Source of the DNA: Petrotoga sp. 9PWA.NaAc.5.4
GTDB lineage: Bacteria; Thermotogota; Thermotogae; Petrotogales; Petrotogaceae
Reading direction: 5' to 3'
Assembly: GCF_002895485.1 (NCBI RefSeq)
Contig: NZ_AZRK01000001.1
Location: 1-64,000, forward strand
Length of the DNA stretch: 64,000 bases
Part shown: positions 36,342 through 45,242 of the stretch, one piece after another
Position numbering within the stretch: position 1 is the first letter of the stretch
Layout of the letters: each line of letters starts with the position of its first letter
The notes under the pieces: generated by a model
What the model saw: only the letters and a program-made list of their open reading frames with translations
Told to the model about the DNA's origin: nothing
Databases searched by the model: none
Made by a program: the position numbers and the translations under genes

Positions 36342-36983
36342 CTAATCTTTTATTCCTAAAATACCTAAAGCTTTTTTTGCAATATTAGAATATTTATCAA
36401 ATAAGCTCAGATCTACTTCACTTCTATTGGAGCTACCATGATTGTCTGTAGCCAAAAACTCAACCATGTTATTTTTCAAATAATATCGTGCTTCATCAGA
36501 ATTTAGGCCTTCCAAATTAACTTGAAAATATACGTTCATTTCTTTCATCCTATGTGCTAAATCTTTATTTTCATATAACCATTTATACCTTTCTACATGA
36601 ACGAGTATTATTTCATATCCATCTAATTGCAAATTAAAGATAGAATCTAAAGCATAAAAAGGAAAAGTTTGGGTTGGAAATTCTATTAAACAAAAGGTAT
36701 CATTAAAAGGTATAAATTCTTTATAGTTTGGAGTTAAATACAATTCAGATGCTAAAAAAGTTTTTATTCCCACTTCTTTTTCTATTATATCTTTTAAATT
36801 GTTATAAGTTTTTTTGATCTTTTCTATATCTGTTTCAACAGATGGATTATTAATATGAGGAGTAAAAATAGTATATAAAATATTATTTTCTTTATATTTT
36901 TTTAATTCTTTTATTGTTTCTTCAACGGAGTCTACTCCATCATCAATGCCAGGAAGTAAATGGTTATGAATATCTATAAACAT
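36342..36983 (-). CDS. PHP-type protein-tyrosine phosphatase (CpsB/YwqE family), 213 aa
   Basis: Metal-dependent phosphatase that removes phosphate from bacterial tyrosine kinases. The PHP motif MFIDIHNHLLPGIDDG, the FTPHINNP loop, HVERYKW and ATDNHGSSNR provide the metal ligands. It is placed directly downstream of a Wzz/BY-kinase gene, so the probable substrate is the C-terminal tyrosine cluster of that kinase. ATG preceded by a GGGGG site. Confidence 0.93.
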   Translation of the reverse strand: MFIDIHNHLLPGIDDGVDSVEETIKELKKYKENNILYTIFTPHINNPSVETDIEKIKKTYNNLKDIIEKEVGIKTFLASELYLTPNYKEFIPFNDTFCLIEFPTQTFPFYALDSIFNLQLDGYEIILVHVERYKWLYENKDLAHRMKEMNVYFQVNLEGLNSDEARYYLKNNMVEFLATDNHGSSNRSEVDLSLFDKYSNIAKKALGILGIKD

Positions 36984-37077
36984 TTTTATTCCCCCTTTTT
37001 TATTGACCCATACTTGTAACCCCTTTAATTTTTAAAATGTATTTTGGCCTTTTTAAAAAATATTTATTTCTGAATTA

Positions 37078-39261
37078 TTAATCGTTCACAGTTGTTCTTC
37101 TCTTCCTTCTTTTCTTTTTTTCTCCATCTTCGGAATAATAATAATAGTAGTAATAATAATTGGATGACTGGACATTTAAGTCGTTTATAACCGTTCCCAA
37201 TAATTTTACACCTGAAACATTTATGTTATCATAAGCGTTTCTTAAACCTGTTTTTATAGTACCATTTATTCGAGTAATTAATACAATACCATCAGAATAC
37301 CTCGAAGCTATAACACTATCAGAACTAACAAGCACAGGTGGAAGATCTATTATTATCTTTTCGTATTGTTCTTTTAATTTTTCGAGCATAATTTTGAATT
37401 CATTGGATGTTAAAACGGCTGTTGGGTTAGGCGGTATTACTCCAACTGGTAAAATATCTAAGGTATCCAATCCTTCTATAGGAGATTGGATTGCTCTTTC
37501 AAGCGGAACCCCTCTTAATAAATGGTTAACAAGCCCTACATTTCTTGATTTCAATTCAAAAATCTTTTCAATCCTAGGTCTTCTCATATCGGCATCCATT
37601 AATAACGTCTTTTTCCCAATTTGAGCATAAGAAATTGCAACATTAGCTGCTGTTGTTGTTTTACCTTCCGATGGCCCAGGACTTGAAAAACAGATTACAT
37701 TCGGCTCCTTAGAACTTGAAAAATCTATATTTGTTGTTAAAAGCTTATATGCTTCGGAAATAGGAGAAACTGGATCGTTTAAAACTATTAATTCTCTTTT
37801 TGATTCTTCTTCATCATAATTATAATTAACATGAGGTATTCGACCTAAGATTGGGGCATTTTTCAGTATTCTTTTTACATCACTTTCTTCTTTTAACCTT
37901 TTATCCATGTATTCCATTAGGAAAACAACAAGTATTCCAAGAAATATACCTAAAACTCCCCCAATAGCCGCAGTTAAAGTCTTATTTGGTTTTACAGGAT
38001 TTGGAGAGATATACGCTGAATCTATAATATTCGCAGTACCTATAACACCTGCTTCAGCAATTCTTGCTTCTTCTAACTTTTCCAATAGCAATACATATAA
38101 ATTTTCTTTTACTTGAACTTCTCTTTGATAATCCATTAATTTTTGTTCTAAAGCAGGTAATTTATTTAATTGAGTTTGATATGTATCTCTTATAGCTGTA
38201 ATAGATTGAATAGTACTCTGCGTAACTTGTTGTCTTGTTTGCTCTTCAATTAACTGGGCATACAAACTATTATATTGTGGATTAGCAGTTTTTACTTGAG
38301 ATGTAACTATAGTAGCTATTTCATTTTTCAACATCTCTTGTGCCTGGGCTAACTGTTCTTTCAATTTCAACACTTCAGGATCGTTAGGAGACTTTGTTCC
38401 TTCAATACCAGCTAATTGAACTTGTATATTTACTATTTGGTTGCGCAAATTACTAACAACTGGATTTATAGAAATAGTTTCAGAAGAAATAATTTCCTGA
38501 TCCATGCTTTTTAATACATCATTCAACGCATCAATTTTTGCTTTTGATCCATTCAACTGCACTTGATAAGCATTAAGTTGTTGATCATATGATACCAAAA
38601 ATTGTAATATCGCTTTTGCTTCTTCATCTAAAATAAAAACATTATTCTCTTCTTTAAATTTTCGAAGATTATCTTGAGCATTTTGTAGTTCTTCTTCAAC
38701 CTTTGGGATTTGTTCTTGAATAAAAACTCTTCGAGCAGTATACTCATTTTGTGAGAGACTTTTTAATAAATCATTATAAACCAATGAGAGTTCATCTGCA
38801 ACTCTTCTTGCTAAATCAGGGTCTTCACTTTGTACAGATATTTTTACAATATTCGTATCGCCAATGGGGGAAACTGTTATCATATCATTTAAAGTTTTAA
38901 TGATATCATTTATAGTAACACCTTCAGGATTTTCTGAGTTAGCTCTGAAATAATCTACGAGATTCAAGTTTTCAATTACTTTTTCTAAATTTCTTCTACT
39001 TTTAATCAATTCGATTTCTGTTGATATTTTTGAAGAACCTGTTGTCATTTGACTTCCAAATATATCAGCAACAGACCCTTGCTTTGAAGAATCAACCTTT
39101 AAAGTAGCTGTGGCTTCATAAATAGGAGTTGCTGTGAAAAGATATATAAGAGTAATGCATACTGTTACTATAACAGTCAAAAAAAACCACCAAAACCTGT
39201 TTTTAAAAATCTTTAGTATATCTTCAAAGGTTAGTTCATTTTCCTGCTTTTCCTCTTCCAT
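37078..39261 (-). CDS. Wzz chain-length determinant fused to BY-kinase, 727 aa
   Basis: Polysaccharide co-polymerase of the Wzc type. The N-terminal membrane helix (about 25-47) is followed by the Wzz domain, a long extracytoplasmic coiled-coil region (about 150-420) and a second membrane helix (about 432-455). The cytoplasmic tyrosine autokinase follows with Walker A SSPGPSEGKTTTAANVA (about 520), A' TLLMDADMRRPR and Walker B IIIDLPPVLVSSD. The tail ends with eight consecutive tyrosines and a basic KKKRRKRR stretch. ATG 39261 follows GGGAGG; the longer frame starts inside that site. It controls exopolysaccharide length. No glycosyltransferases are in the window. Confidence 0.95.
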   Translation of the reverse strand: MEEEKQENELTFEDILKIFKNRFWWFFLTVIVTVCITLIYLFTATPIYEATATLKVDSSKQGSVADIFGSQMTTGSSKISTEIELIKSRRNLEKVIENLNLVDYFRANSENPEGVTINDIIKTLNDMITVSPIGDTNIVKISVQSEDPDLARRVADELSLVYNDLLKSLSQNEYTARRVFIQEQIPKVEEELQNAQDNLRKFKEENNVFILDEEAKAILQFLVSYDQQLNAYQVQLNGSKAKIDALNDVLKSMDQEIISSETISINPVVSNLRNQIVNIQVQLAGIEGTKSPNDPEVLKLKEQLAQAQEMLKNEIATIVTSQVKTANPQYNSLYAQLIEEQTRQQVTQSTIQSITAIRDTYQTQLNKLPALEQKLMDYQREVQVKENLYVLLLEKLEEARIAEAGVIGTANIIDSAYISPNPVKPNKTLTAAIGGVLGIFLGILVVFLMEYMDKRLKEESDVKRILKNAPILGRIPHVNYNYDEEESKRELIVLNDPVSPISEAYKLLTTNIDFSSSKEPNVICFSSPGPSEGKTTTAANVAISYAQIGKKTLLMDADMRRPRIEKIFELKSRNVGLVNHLLRGVPLERAIQSPIEGLDTLDILPVGVIPPNPTAVLTSNEFKIMLEKLKEQYEKIIIDLPPVLVSSDSVIASRYSDGIVLITRINGTIKTGLRNAYDNINVSGVKLLGTVINDLNVQSSNYYYYYYYYSEDGEKKKRRKRRTTVND

Positions 39262-39290
39262 CAATCTTCCTCCCACTTTTTTATCTTTTA

Positions 39291-39343
39291 GAACCCGTTA
39301 TAAGTTCAAACACTTAATTTTAGAAAATATTTATTTCTAAAGT
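39291..39343 (-). repeat. TIR element fragment L (left end only)
   Basis: On the minus strand it reads ACTTTAGAAATAAATATTTT and continues to GAACTTATAACGGGTTC, i.e. the left terminal repeat and the first 50 bases of the family. It lies 30 nt upstream of the BY-kinase start, in the same orientation as that gene. Confidence 0.8.
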
Positions 39344-39419
39344 CACTATCTTTAAGCAAATTAACTTTCAAAAATAATTTATAACGGTATTATTTTATCA
39401 TAAAAAACTATATCTTTCA

Positions 39420-42400
39420 TTAAAATGGATAATAATTTTTTCTTTCAATTTTGAAATCTTTTTTGTATTCCAACAATGTGCAAAGACTCTTAAAATCACA
39501 TTTTTGACAATCATGATAAGTTTCATCACTCTTCGCATTTCCATATTTCTCATACATTTCTTCAAAAAATCTTCTTATTTCCCTTTCTTTTACCGAGATT
39601 GGTGTAAAGTCCGAATTTTCGATATTCGTTAATATTTTTTGCATCCAATCGGTAAACTCTTTTAAGTCAAAAGATATGTATTTAGCAGATTTACCGTGCA
39701 TATTATAGATAATTTTATCCTTTTGTATTTTTATAAATTTACTTCTATTTTTATCTCTTTTTGTAATCTGAAACTTAAGATAAGTATCTTTATTTTTCAA
39801 TTTATTTTTCCATTCTTCTATATTTAATAAAGCTAAATAATATATCAATAATTGCTCACTTTGCACATTTTTTGAACTCTTATAATCTATTATAACAAGC
39901 GTTCCTTCATATAGATCTTCCTCAAAAGTATCCATTAAAAACATATAATTTCCATTAGAAAGATCTATTCTATCTATTCGCGTTTCTAAATCAATATCTT
40001 TATATTTTTCTAAATTGATTTTTACTTTAACTTCTAACTCTGTTTCCAAGACTTGACTATAGTTTAATATCTTTTTCTTATCTATTTTAATATAATCTTT
40101 GTGCATAGTTGAAATTGTATAGTATATATCCTCAACTATTTCTTCTGCTGTAATTTCTTTTATAACCTTGTAAGAGTAAAAGGATTCATCTATATACCTG
40201 TCCCACAAATAGTATACAATATTTTTAATTTCTTCCTTAAAGCTTTCTTCATCCAATAACTTTTGATCGACAATTCTATATTCTTTATACTTATCAAAAA
40301 TCTCTTTTAAAACTCTATGTTTTATTAAACCTTCAAAGAATATTTCAAATTGTTTTTCACCTTTCAAAAATGCTTCATTTTGGAGATAATATTTAAATGG
40401 ACAATCTACATAATTTGATATTTTGGTATGGCTTAACCTTCCAAGGTGTGTTTTTAATTCCAGTACCCATTTATGATTGTTAACCTCTTCTAAAAACTTT
40501 TCTGAATTGAGTAAATAATCATCAGATAAAAACTCTCTTTTGCCATTTAATAGATAATATATCAGTGCCTCACTCTTAGAATAAATATCGTTTGGATTTT
40601 TGGGAATAACATCTTTCTTTAAAAGAAATGATTCTGAATAATGTACATTCTTAAAGTATTTTCTAATTTCCTTTTCATAAGGAGAAGAAATCATACTTTC
40701 TCCATTAACTTTGGCTCTTGAATAAGTTAATATAACATTTTCAGAAAACATCATCGATATAAACAAATTTCTTCTACTTATTTCCTCTGATAATTTTGCC
40801 ATCGAAATACCTTCATTTGTCATCGATGCAATAAAAGGATTAACTTTTATATTAGGATAGTTGTCTTCATTAAAACTTATAAAATATTTAAATTTCTTTT
40901 TAACAAATCTTGAATCTTCTAAACTCATTATTTCAACAGTATTGGCATACCTTTCTGTTTCTCTATAAGTTTCTATTTGTATCAAAGACGAGATAATTTT
41001 ATAAAACTTGTTTAAATTTAGTTTTTTGTTAGTTTTTAAAAGCTTTTCCAAACTATTTTTAACATTAAATATAAGAGTTTCAAAAGTTTTAAGCGCATTT
41101 AATTCACTTTCTACCAAAGTTATTCCCTTATAATCCTCAATTTTATTAAAATTTATGGAATTATTGTTAATCCATTTCTTTATCAAAGAAATATAACTTG
41201 ATACTGTGAAGTTTTGCTGATTTCTATCAATAATTTGAACATCATTTAATATTTCAAAAACTTTCTTAAAACCCTTTTTTAGTACATTAAGATCGTATAA
41301 TTCTTTCTCTATCCTTTCCGCTTCATCACTATTTTTTAGATAAATCTTTCTGTTATTTATTTCTTCTTCGATTTTGTTCATCCATTTTTCTTCTCTTTTT
41401 TTTAAAGAAGTCTTTTGAATATCATATAACAAACCAAACTTTCTTAAATAATTCTCTATTTGATCCATAGTTAGATCTATTTTTCCACCATACCCACTTT
41501 CTAACATAGCCAAAATATCTTCCACTTCACAACCTCTCACCAATGTCTTTAATGGTTGTAGCAATATCAAGACAGTTTGACTTTCAGAAAGCGGAACGTC
41601 ATTTTTGAATCTGAATGGTACGTTGATCTCTTCAAAATAATCGGCAAGCATTTTTGCAGAAGAAGTATCAGGCACAACTATACCAAAATCTTCTGGCAAA
41701 AAATTTTCGTAGATCAATTTTTTCTTTATTTCCTTAGCCACATTTTCAATCTCTAAAATGTCATTACTCATTGGTAAAATAGTTATGGGGATACCTTTAA
41801 ATACTTTTACCAAATTACTATGTTTTTTTTCAAAGATAAATCCTTCATTTGAAAGAAAACTGTATATGTTTGTTATTGAAGTGAACGCCCGGTCTTCTAT
41901 GTTAGTCCAAGAGATGAAATGTACTTCTTCAAAAAGATTAAACATAGTCTGAAACGTTTTATAAATAGCGGGAGAGATATCAAAAAAGCCAGAAATAACT
42001 ATCCTTTTACCTATCTGTGTCTTACCTTCTTCTTTCAATATTTTGGGAAAAATTTCATAAAACCATTTATAAACACTTACAGGATCATAGTTTCTTTCAT
42101 ATTTTATAGACATATCGAATTGAGTAGAAAGTAAATCTTCAAGTTTATTTTCTAATTTTTTATACAATTTATATAAATTTGAGTCAATATCTATTGAATT
42201 TTCTAATACTCTATAATCTTGGGAGGGTTCCAAAACCTTTTCATCTTGCACTCTTGATATTTCCCATTTTTTTTCGAAAATATCTAAAAGATATTCCACG
42301 CCTTTACTAGAATTTGAAATTACATTCAGGTATTCAAAAAACTCTTCGTCTTTCTTTTCAAGTTCTATCAGATCAGTAATCTCGTTCTCTATATAAACTT

Positions 42401-42665
42401 TTAAAAAGTCCCTGTCAAGAATAACCGCATTAGGTTCATAAACTTTAAGCGTTTCAGTTACATATTGATTTATAACTCTAAATGCATCTCTATTTATTGT
42501 CCTATTTAATTTTGATGCAACTGTTTCAGCTACTTGCTTAACATAGAAACCAGTTGGACCAATAAACAAAAAATCTAATGGATTTTCTTGATAAAAAGGT
42601 AGGATCAAATTTGCAACTTTCTCAAAATGATCTTCATTCAAGTCAAATAAGTAAATTTTTTTCAT
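39420..42665 (-). CDS. addB: AddB-like helicase-nuclease subunit with iron-sulfur staple, 1081 aa
   Basis: Large protein of the AddB/RexB family, which with AddA resects double-strand DNA ends for recombination. The N-terminal part contains an inactivated UvrD-like fold (FLFIGPTGFYVKQV resembles a P-loop without GKT). The C-terminal nuclease has LSHTKISNYVDCPFKYYLQ, the metal-binding LVIIDYKSS (about 925) and QLLIYYLALLN. The first staple cysteine is in DCPFKYY (about 754) and the other three are C1053, C1056 and C1062 in CQKCDFKSLC. ATG start behind AGGAGG. No addA is in the window. Confidence 0.85.
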   Translation of the reverse strand: MKKIYLFDLNEDHFEKVANLILPFYQENPLDFLFIGPTGFYVKQVAETVASKLNRTINRDAFRVINQYVTETLKVYEPNAVILDRDFLKVYIENEITDLIELEKKDEEFFEYLNVISNSSKGVEYLLDIFEKKWEISRVQDEKVLEPSQDYRVLENSIDIDSNLYKLYKKLENKLEDLLSTQFDMSIKYERNYDPVSVYKWFYEIFPKILKEEGKTQIGKRIVISGFFDISPAIYKTFQTMFNLFEEVHFISWTNIEDRAFTSITNIYSFLSNEGFIFEKKHSNLVKVFKGIPITILPMSNDILEIENVAKEIKKKLIYENFLPEDFGIVVPDTSSAKMLADYFEEINVPFRFKNDVPLSESQTVLILLQPLKTLVRGCEVEDILAMLESGYGGKIDLTMDQIENYLRKFGLLYDIQKTSLKKREEKWMNKIEEEINNRKIYLKNSDEAERIEKELYDLNVLKKGFKKVFEILNDVQIIDRNQQNFTVSSYISLIKKWINNNSINFNKIEDYKGITLVESELNALKTFETLIFNVKNSLEKLLKTNKKLNLNKFYKIISSLIQIETYRETERYANTVEIMSLEDSRFVKKKFKYFISFNEDNYPNIKVNPFIASMTNEGISMAKLSEEISRRNLFISMMFSENVILTYSRAKVNGESMISSPYEKEIRKYFKNVHYSESFLLKKDVIPKNPNDIYSKSEALIYYLLNGKREFLSDDYLLNSEKFLEEVNNHKWVLELKTHLGRLSHTKISNYVDCPFKYYLQNEAFLKGEKQFEIFFEGLIKHRVLKEIFDKYKEYRIVDQKLLDEESFKEEIKNIVYYLWDRYIDESFYSYKVIKEITAEEIVEDIYYTISTMHKDYIKIDKKKILNYSQVLETELEVKVKINLEKYKDIDLETRIDRIDLSNGNYMFLMDTFEEDLYEGTLVIIDYKSSKNVQSEQLLIYYLALLNIEEWKNKLKNKDTYLKFQITKRDKNRSKFIKIQKDKIIYNMHGKSAKYISFDLKEFTDWMQKILTNIENSDFTPISVKEREIRRFFEEMYEKYGNAKSDETYHDCQKCDFKSLCTLLEYKKDFKIERKNYYPF

Positions 42666-42681
42666 TTTATTATAAGTCCTC

Positions 42682-43128
42682 CTACCAACTTTCTATTTCG
42701 TCTCGTACTACATCAAAATTATATTCAAATTTATATCTTCTATTTTCTCGCTCTTTTCCTAAAAAATTCTTTTCTATGTAATCATAGTTTCCCATATTGT
42801 ATTTGTACTCAATTTGAGTATTTGGAGGCATTTCTAAAATCAGGCGATAAGTACCATCTTCAAGTTTTTCAAACCTGTATTCTTCATCTCCGACTAACCA
42901 ATCATTGAAATTCCCCATCATATAAAGAGATAGATCAGAAGGAGTGTTATCAGGAACAGAAACTACTAAAAATGTAACTTCGTATAAATTCTCTTTATCA
43001 ATTATTACAGGAATTCCTGCAGTAGGAGTAGAAGGTTTAACAGTAGGAGAGGTTGATTTTTGGGCAGAAAAGCCTAAAAGCAAAACTATCAAAGTAAAAG
43101 GCAAAAAAATCTGTAAAAAGTTTTTCAT
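42682..43128 (-). CDS. Secreted protein with starch-binding-like domain, 148 aa
   Basis: A signal or membrane anchor (residues 1-23) and a Thr/Pro/Ser linker (about 27-40, STSPTVKPSTPTAG) precede one immunoglobulin-like domain resembling CBM20/CBM48: LYMMGNFNDWLVGD, then LEDGTYRLILEMPP, IEYKYNMGNYDYIE and ENRRYKF. These match the conserved strand order of glycogen/starch-binding modules. No catalytic domain is present. ATG 43128 follows CGGAGTG. Its TAG stop lies in the ribosome site of addB, so the two are coupled, an odd pairing functionally. Confidence 0.75.
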   Translation of the reverse strand: MKNFLQIFLPFTLIVLLLGFSAQKSTSPTVKPSTPTAGIPVIIDKENLYEVTFLVVSVPDNTPSDLSLYMMGNFNDWLVGDEEYRFEKLEDGTYRLILEMPPNTQIEYKYNMGNYDYIEKNFLGKERENRRYKFEYNFDVVRDEIESW

Positions 43129-43169
43129 AAAATTCACTCCGTTTTTTACAAAAATTTTTTGTACGAACT

Positions 43170-43178
43170 ATTATATCA
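43170..43178 (-). promoter_or_regulatory. Extended -10 promoter for the starch-binding-like gene and addB
   Basis: Minus-strand TGATATAAT about 42 nt before ATG 43128, followed by the inverted repeat GTACAAAAA-TTTTTGTAC in the leader. Confidence 0.55.
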
Positions 43179-43203
43179 TAAGATTATATCTTATTACATT
43201 AAT

Positions 43204-43230
43204 AAAAAGCAACTATGACAATTGCTTTTT
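43204..43230. terminator. Terminator hairpin beyond the chemoreceptor remnant
   Basis: AAAAAGCAA (43204-43212) / TTGCTTTTT (43222-43230), 9-bp stem with A and T tracts on either side. It lies just downstream (minus strand) of the remnant's stop codon. Confidence 0.8.
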
Positions 43231-43245
43231 ATTTTAAGTTGCATA

Positions 43246-43435
43246 TTAAATCTTGAACTGTTCAAATTGACTTTTAAGTTTTTTCGAAAGTCTCTTCAAT
43301 TCATTAATACTTTTATACATCCCTGAAGTTTGTCGATCCTGCCTCTTCCTCTTGAGCGGTTTCTATAGCCATATTTAAAATCAATAGATTTGTTTGTTCA
43401 GTAATTGAATTTATTGTCTGAACGATATTTCTCTT
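43246..43435 (-). pseudogene. Methyl-accepting chemotaxis protein, C-terminal remnant
   Basis: On the minus strand the sequence reads IVQTINSITEQTNLLILNMA then IETAQEEEAGSTNFRDV and a stop, a degraded form of the chemoreceptor signalling hairpin ([21 protein letters not shown]). A second frame then gives MYKSINELKRLSKKLKSQF ending QFKI-stop, the usual receptor tail. Most of the gene, including the sensor and membrane helices, is missing and the frame is broken. The original terminator is still in place downstream. Confidence 0.8.
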
Positions 43436-43538
43436 ATTTATTAATCATAAAATTTTTGAAGAAGTTATTTATTATCCAAATTTTAAAAGAACTTGATAGT
43501 AAGTATATACAATGGAATTATAAATTTGCAATAATTTG

Positions 43539-43547
43539 TGGTATAAT
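43539..43547 (+). promoter_or_regulatory. Extended -10 promoter for the helicase gene
   Basis: TGGTATAAT lies 66 nt before ATG 43614. No convincing -35 box, consistent with an extended -10 promoter. Confidence 0.6.
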
Positions 43548-43613
43548 TTTTTTGTTAAGAAATATAAGGTGGCACATGGCCCATTCAAAATTAAAAAAAG
43601 GAGTTATAGAAGT

Positions 43614-45239
43614 ATGGAAAAATTTCAACACATGGGCCTTTCTGAGAGTACATTAGAAGCTATTTCTTTTAAAGGTTACAAAGAACCAACACCGATTCAG
43701 GAAATGGTTATCCCTTACCTTTTGGAAGGTAAAAATAATGTAATCGGACAGGCTCAAACAGGCACAGGAAAAACTGCCGCATTTGGTATTCCATTGATAG
43801 AAAAGTTAGAAGAAAAGTTAGATCACGTACAAGCACTAATTTTAACCCCTACAAGGGAGCTGGCTTTACAAGTATGTGAGGAGATAAACTCTTTAAAAGG
43901 GAACAAAAGATTGAAGCTTTTTCCTATATACGGAGGAGTCTCTATAAACGATCAGATTAGAGCTTTACGAAAGAATGTCGACATCGTAGTAGGAACGCCA
44001 GGTAGAATCATAGATCATTTGAATCGTGAAACTTTGGATATTAGTAAAATCAAATATCTAATAATAGACGAAGCAGATGAGATGCTCGACATGGGTTTTA
44101 TAGATGACGTTGAGTTTATAATTTCTAAAACAAACAAGGAAAAGCAAGTATTGATGTTTTCTGCAACAATGCCTTCAAGAATTGTGCAACTTGCTAAGAA
44201 GTATATGGGTAAATTTGAAATTATATCTACTGTTAAAGAAAACAAAGAAAATTTGACTGTGAGAGAAGCTCGACAAATTTATTATCGCGTTCAAGAATCT
44301 GATAAGATAAAACTTTTAAGTAGATTAATAGACCTTGATGAAGATTTCTATGGACTTGTTTTTACAAAGACAAAGGTTCAATCGGAAGAAATTGCAAATA
44401 AATTAATTGAAAAAGGTTACAAAGCAGAGGCTCTAAACGGAGATGTTTCTCAATATCAAAGAGAAAGAATTTTAAATAATTTTAAAAACAAAAGGATCAA
44501 AATGTTGATAGCAACTGATGTTGCTGCAAGAGGAATAGACATAGAAAATCTAAAGTATGTTGTAAATTACTCTCTTCCTCAAAATCCTGAAAGTTATGTC
44601 CATCGTATCGGTAGAACTGCCCGAGCAGGTAATGAAGGAATTGCCATTACATTTGTAACCCCAAGCGAATTTACAAGATTCTTATTCATTAAAAGCGCAG
44701 CTAAAGCTGAAATAGAAGAAGCGAAAATCCCTGATGTAAAATATGTTATAAATGCTAAGGTTGAAAAAATAAAAGAAGAAATTAAAGAATCTTTATCAGG
44801 GAATATAGAACCCATCTATGAAATTTTGGCAGAAAAAATTTTAGAAGAGACTAACGAAGAACCGTCTGTTATTATCTCTTCTATTTTAAAGCATTTTTAC
44901 AAAGATGTTCTCGACGTCAAAGAATACGATCAAATAAAACCCGTAGAAACTGTTTCAAAAAATAAAAAAGCACGATTGTTTGTAGCTTTAGGTAATTCTA
45001 ACGATATGGCACCTAAAAAATTAGCTGAATTTATTGAAAAGGAAACAGGAATAAACAAGAAAAATATTCAAGATATAAAAGTATTAGATAAGTTTTCTTT
45101 TATTACAGTACCTTACGAAAACTCAGAGGTCATTTTAGAAACATTCAAAAGAAAATCAAAAGGTAAAAAACCGCTTGTTGTACAAGCTAAAGAAAAAGAT
45201 AGATCAGATAACAAAAGTAGACATTTTACCAGAAATTAG
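43614..45239 (+). CDS. deaD: DEAD-box RNA helicase (DeaD/CshA type), 541 aa
   Basis: ATP-dependent RNA helicase for ribosome assembly or RNA turnover. Motifs in order: Q motif EPTPIQEMVIP, AQTGTGKTAAF, PTRELALQ, GTPGR, DEAD, SATMP, LIATDVAARGID and HRIGRTARAG. The C-terminal domain (about 440-520, RLFVALGNSNDMAPKKLAEF) is a DbpA-type RNA-binding module, followed by a short basic tail. The frame extends upstream to 43536, but AAAAGGAG at 43597-43603 marks ATG 43614 as the start. Its stop is 3 bp from the convergent malic enzyme stop. Confidence 0.95.
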   Translation: MEKFQHMGLSESTLEAISFKGYKEPTPIQEMVIPYLLEGKNNVIGQAQTGTGKTAAFGIPLIEKLEEKLDHVQALILTPTRELALQVCEEINSLKGNKRLKLFPIYGGVSINDQIRALRKNVDIVVGTPGRIIDHLNRETLDISKIKYLIIDEADEMLDMGFIDDVEFIISKTNKEKQVLMFSATMPSRIVQLAKKYMGKFEIISTVKENKENLTVREARQIYYRVQESDKIKLLSRLIDLDEDFYGLVFTKTKVQSEEIANKLIEKGYKAEALNGDVSQYQRERILNNFKNKRIKMLIATDVAARGIDIENLKYVVNYSLPQNPESYVHRIGRTARAGNEGIAITFVTPSEFTRFLFIKSAAKAEIEEAKIPDVKYVINAKVEKIKEEIKESLSGNIEPIYEILAEKILEETNEEPSVIISSILKHFYKDVLDVKEYDQIKPVETVSKNKKARLFVALGNSNDMAPKKLAEFIEKETGINKKNIQDIKVLDKFSFITVPYENSEVILETFKRKSKGKKPLVVQAKEKDRSDNKSRHFTRN

Positions 45240-45242
45240 TTT

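Noticed and set aside
43405-43656. 83-residue frame upstream of the helicase
   Set aside because: It crosses the promoter and ribosome site of the helicase gene and lacks its own ribosome site. The true coding start is ATG 43614.
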